Shown: positions 7,529-7,949 of the stretch, in pieces
Layout: every line of letters begins with the position of its first letter
Numbering within the stretch: position 1 is the stretch's first letter
Origin: JAWLFI01 sp041685645
GTDB lineage: Bacteria; Bacteroidota; Bacteroidia; Chitinophagales; Saprospiraceae
Direction of reading: 5' to 3'
Assembly: GCA_041685645.1 (NCBI GenBank)
Contig: JAWLFI010000121.1
Coordinates: 1-7,949, forward strand
Length of the DNA: 7,949 nt
Program-made: the position numbers and the translations under genes
Notes under the pieces: model-generated
Seen by the model: only the letters and a program-made list of their open reading frames with translations
Databases searched by the model: none
Told to the model about the DNA's origin: nothing

Positions 7529-7640
7529 TGTTATTACCAGTAAATAAGTATAGAAAAGTCGCAGCTGGGTTTTGCCCAGATCAAGTGTCATTACCACTAA
7601 ATAAGTATAGAAAAGTCGCAGTAGATTTTTGTTCAGATCA
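7527..7640 (+). repeat. two tandem left arms, 57-bp period
   Basis: Copy 1 (7527-7583) and copy 2 (7584-7640) align without gaps and differ at about eight positions; the core AAATAAGTATAGAAAAGTCG is identical. Copy 1 also forms a small hairpin, CTGGG-TTTTG-CCCAG (7565-7579), which is lost in copy 2 through several substitutions. Confidence 0.8.
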
Positions 7641-7746
7641 AGGCGCGATAAAGGAGCAGAGCCTTAGCTCTGTGACTGAAGAGCAACGCAGAGCTGGACA
7701 AAAAGATCAAGACTTGGTCTGTAACGGATTTAGTGGTAATGACACT
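7584..7746. repeat. complete inner unit with perfect 19-bp terminal inverted repeats
   Basis: The left end AGTGTCATTACCACTAAAT (7584-7602) is the exact reverse complement of 7728-7746. Similarity between the arms continues inward (for example GATTTTTGTTCAG against CTGGACAAAAAGATC), so the transcript could fold into a long hairpin. A central hairpin, CAGAGC-CTTA-GCTCTG (7657-7672), caps it. The flanking bases (A before, C after) differ from the TAG/CTA context of the outer ends. Confidence 0.75.
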
Positions 7747-7853
7747 CGGCGCGATGAAGGAGCATAGCCGTACCTCTGTAACTGAAGAGCAACGAAGAGC
7801 TGGACAAAAAGATCAATACTTGGTCTATAGCGGATTTAGTGGTAATGACACTA
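7642..7853 (+). repeat. two tandem right arms, 106-bp period
   Basis: Copy 1 (7642-7747) and copy 2 (7748-7853) align without gaps and differ at about ten positions, roughly 90 percent identity. Both begin GGCGCGAT and end in ATTTAGTGGTAATGACACT plus one base. The internal hairpin CAGAGC/GCTCTG is intact in copy 1 and broken in copy 2 (CATAG against CTCTG), which suggests that copy 2 is the more decayed. A frame of about 80 codons crosses this repeat but has no protein-like features. Confidence 0.8.
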
Positions 7854-7949
7854 GCCCGTATTTTTTGGGTAAATCCTATACTTCCCTTCTATTTCCCGCG
7901 GGCTCATAACCTTAGCTGAGCCATTCTCAAATAGGTCGAATAATAGGGC
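7851..7949 (-). CDS. C-terminal end of an unidentified protein (cut by window edge)
   Basis: Reading inward from the right edge on the minus strand, an uninterrupted frame gives 32 residues (beginning ALLFDLFENGSAKV and ending GKYRIYPKNTG) followed by TAG at 7853-7851. The composition is protein-like, and the frame ends exactly at the outer border of the repeat element, with no codons running into it. Too little is visible to name a family; the start lies outside the window. A chance frame of this length is possible, so confidence is moderate. Confidence 0.5.
   Translation of the reverse strand, partial: ALLFDLFENGSAKVMSPREIEGKYRIYPKNTG

Larger units (their letters stand above)
7525..7854. 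mobile_element. nested MITE-like inverted-repeat element
   Basis: This 330-bp element has matching inverted ends: CTAGTGTTATTACCAGTAAA (7525-7544, next base T7545) and the complement of the segment 7834-7854, which differs at two positions. Inside lie two left arms (~57 bp each) followed by two right arms (~106 bp each) in opposite sense. The middle pair (7584-7746) forms one complete unit with perfect 19-bp ends, and the outer pair would form a second unit of nearly equal length if the inner one were removed. No transposase frame is present, so it is non-autonomous. The outer ends both carry CTAG, which may be a 4-bp target duplication (element ends TG...CA) or include a TA duplication; because CTAG is self-complementary, it could also be part of the terminal repeat. 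It lies between two convergent genes and fills the 322 bases between their stop codons; I see no gene in it. Confidence 0.75.

Noticed and set aside
7519..7767. Open frame of 82 codons across the nested repeat
   Set aside because: It lies in the tandem and inverted arms, its translation simply repeats with the 57-bp period (NKYRKVA twice), and it overlaps the end of a well-supported gene.
7525..7854. CRISPR array or integron attC site
   Set aside because: There are only two copies of each arm, they are arranged as inverted halves, there are no unique spacers, and no cas or integrase gene is present.

Overview
The window looks like a chromosomal accessory stretch from a member of the Bacteroidota, probably a Saprospiria- or Cytophagia-like lineage. 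The main reason is the first gene, a large secreted protein with modules typical of that phylum and a CHU_C-type (gliding-motility-associated, type IX secretion type B) C-terminal domain. Promoter-like TAnnTTTG boxes and a lack of clear Shine-Dalgarno sites before most starts fit the same phylum. The genus cannot be fixed from this sequence alone.

Layout. Positions 24-132 hold a series of perfect hairpins that look like a structured RNA or a palindromic intergenic element. From 263 to 2743 (+) lies the exported multi-domain protein, followed by a weak intrinsic terminator. Two minus-strand genes converge on it: a GT-B glycosyltransferase (4742-3429) and a small PAPS-type sulfotransferase (3432-2797). 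They overlap by 4 bp (ATGA) and read as one transcription unit, probably building and sulfating a surface or extracellular glycan. A 178-bp divergent intergenic region separates them from a plus-strand pair, 4921-6303 and 6296-7528. That pair encodes a fold-type I PLP enzyme (aminotransferase class V-like) and a fold-type III PLP enzyme (diaminopimelate/ornithine decarboxylase-like), overlapping by 8 bp.

From 7525 to 7854 there is a nested inverted-repeat element resembling a MITE: two left arms followed by two right arms, with one complete ~163-bp unit sitting inside another. Its two outer ends carry CTAG, and that CTAG contains the TAG stop codon of the upstream plus-strand gene and also the TAG stop of a minus-strand gene entering from the right edge (7949-7851, only the last 32 codons visible). 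Removing the element with one CTAG copy would leave two convergent genes whose stop codons share a single CTAG.

The most interesting content is (a) the two-gene PLP module, whose product I cannot name and whose fold-type III member departs from the classical decarboxylase motifs, and (b) the nested element that seems to have inserted exactly at overlapping stop codons without damaging either gene. All assignments come from reading motifs; no database search was run.
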